This document shows, one piece after another, positions 63,909 through 64,000 of a stretch of 64,000 nucleotides of DNA; the stretch's first letter is position 1; every line of letters starts with the position of its first letter. The position numbers and the translations under genes were made by a program. Origin of the DNA: Thermomicrobiales bacterium (lineage in GTDB: Bacteria > Chloroflexota > Chloroflexia > Thermomicrobiales > UBA6265); the NCBI GenBank assembly GCA_030447415.1, contig JAUJOZ010000001.1, positions 186,001 through 250,000 on the forward strand, in the 5' to 3' direction. The notes below the pieces were generated by a model that was not told the DNA's origin, did not search any database, and was given only the letters and a program-made list of their open reading frames with translations.

Positions 63909-64000
63909 ATGACCGACACCGCGACAATCCAGGTCCTGATCCCGACGCCGCTGCGCCGGTTTACGCATGGCGAGGCGCGCGTCGATGCCGCCGGCGCCAC
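63909..64000 (+). CDS. MoaD/ThiS-like sulfur carrier, partial at window end
   Basis: The ATG at 63909 opens MTDTATIQVLIPTPLRRFTH, then GEARVDAAGA, where the window ends. IPTPLRR(F/L)T is the typical first strand-loop of CysO/MoaD-type ubiquitin-like carriers, which end in a C-terminal Gly-Gly (not visible here). It lies 75 bp after the cysteine synthase gene, which supports a sulfur-donor role in cysteine synthesis. Confidence 0.7.
   Translation, partial: MTDTATIQVLIPTPLRRFTHGEARVDAAGA

Overview
The window is uniformly GC-rich with strong G/C third-position bias. It carries twin-arginine secreted enzymes, GH13/GH15 glycosidases, GTG/TTG starts and Chloroflexota-type gene families. Together these suggest a bacterium of the Chloroflexota, probably a Thermomicrobia/Sphaerobacter-like lineage. 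That is an inference from gene content, because there is no rRNA or tRNA gene in the window.

Layout. 1-11.5 kb is a decayed accessory zone. It holds a frameshifted VWA-domain gene, serine-recombinase debris, a RecD2 helicase fragment, a decayed membrane protein, an SBP56 (methanethiol oxidase-like) gene and a hydrolase-cyclase-LuxR fusion. The last 23 bases of VWA coding sequence before its stop recur perfectly at 11480-11502, so the intervening 10.5 kb may be an integrated element. 11.9-18 kb: a 58-aa gene, a double terminator, then a cotH-response regulator-histidine kinase operon divergent from a DUF4956-VTC (polyphosphate polymerase-like) pair. 18.3-21.2 kb: a frameshifted SIMPL protein and a Cys-rich secreted protein with a tandem TGTAAGGT operator-like site. 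21.4-28 kb: housekeeping and carbohydrate genes (GH15, argS, ppa, threonine dehydratase-like). 28-33.3 kb: small proteins, a holin-like protein, a broken XRE/ATPase/TPR regulator and a cupin-like protein with a premature stop. 33.5-45.3 kb: EthD-like protein, erythromycin-esterase-like protein, AtzG/GatC-like plus amidase pair, methyltransferase, receiver protein, endonuclease III, DedA, a frameshifted AlkA-like glycosylase, a frameshifted PAP2 enzyme and a secreted alpha/beta hydrolase. 45.7-55.9 kb: an MFS exporter and a maltodextrin operon (binding protein, two permeases, three GH13 enzymes). 56.3-61.4 kb: a three-gene cassette, each gene overlapping the next by GTGA, around a Dna2-like Cas4-nuclease/SF1-helicase. 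61.9-64 kb: an unknown protein, then a cysteine synthase followed by a MoaD/ThiS-like sulfur carrier.

How genes work together. The sugar operon imports maltodextrins through the ABC permease and hydrolyses them both outside (secreted GH13) and inside the cell (two cytosolic GH13 enzymes, and perhaps GH15). The CotH/VTC/DUF4956 cluster is probably a surface or polyphosphate-linked module under the adjacent two-component system. The right-end pair resembles the CysM-CysO cysteine route. The helicase-nuclease cassette is the best candidate for an undescribed DNA-processing or defence system.

Two small dispersed elements with terminal inverted repeats (41714-41854 and 55965-56104) look like MITEs. 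Frameshifts are concentrated in accessory genes, while the central operons are intact. Real decay is therefore likely, but some lesions sit at homopolymers and could be read errors.
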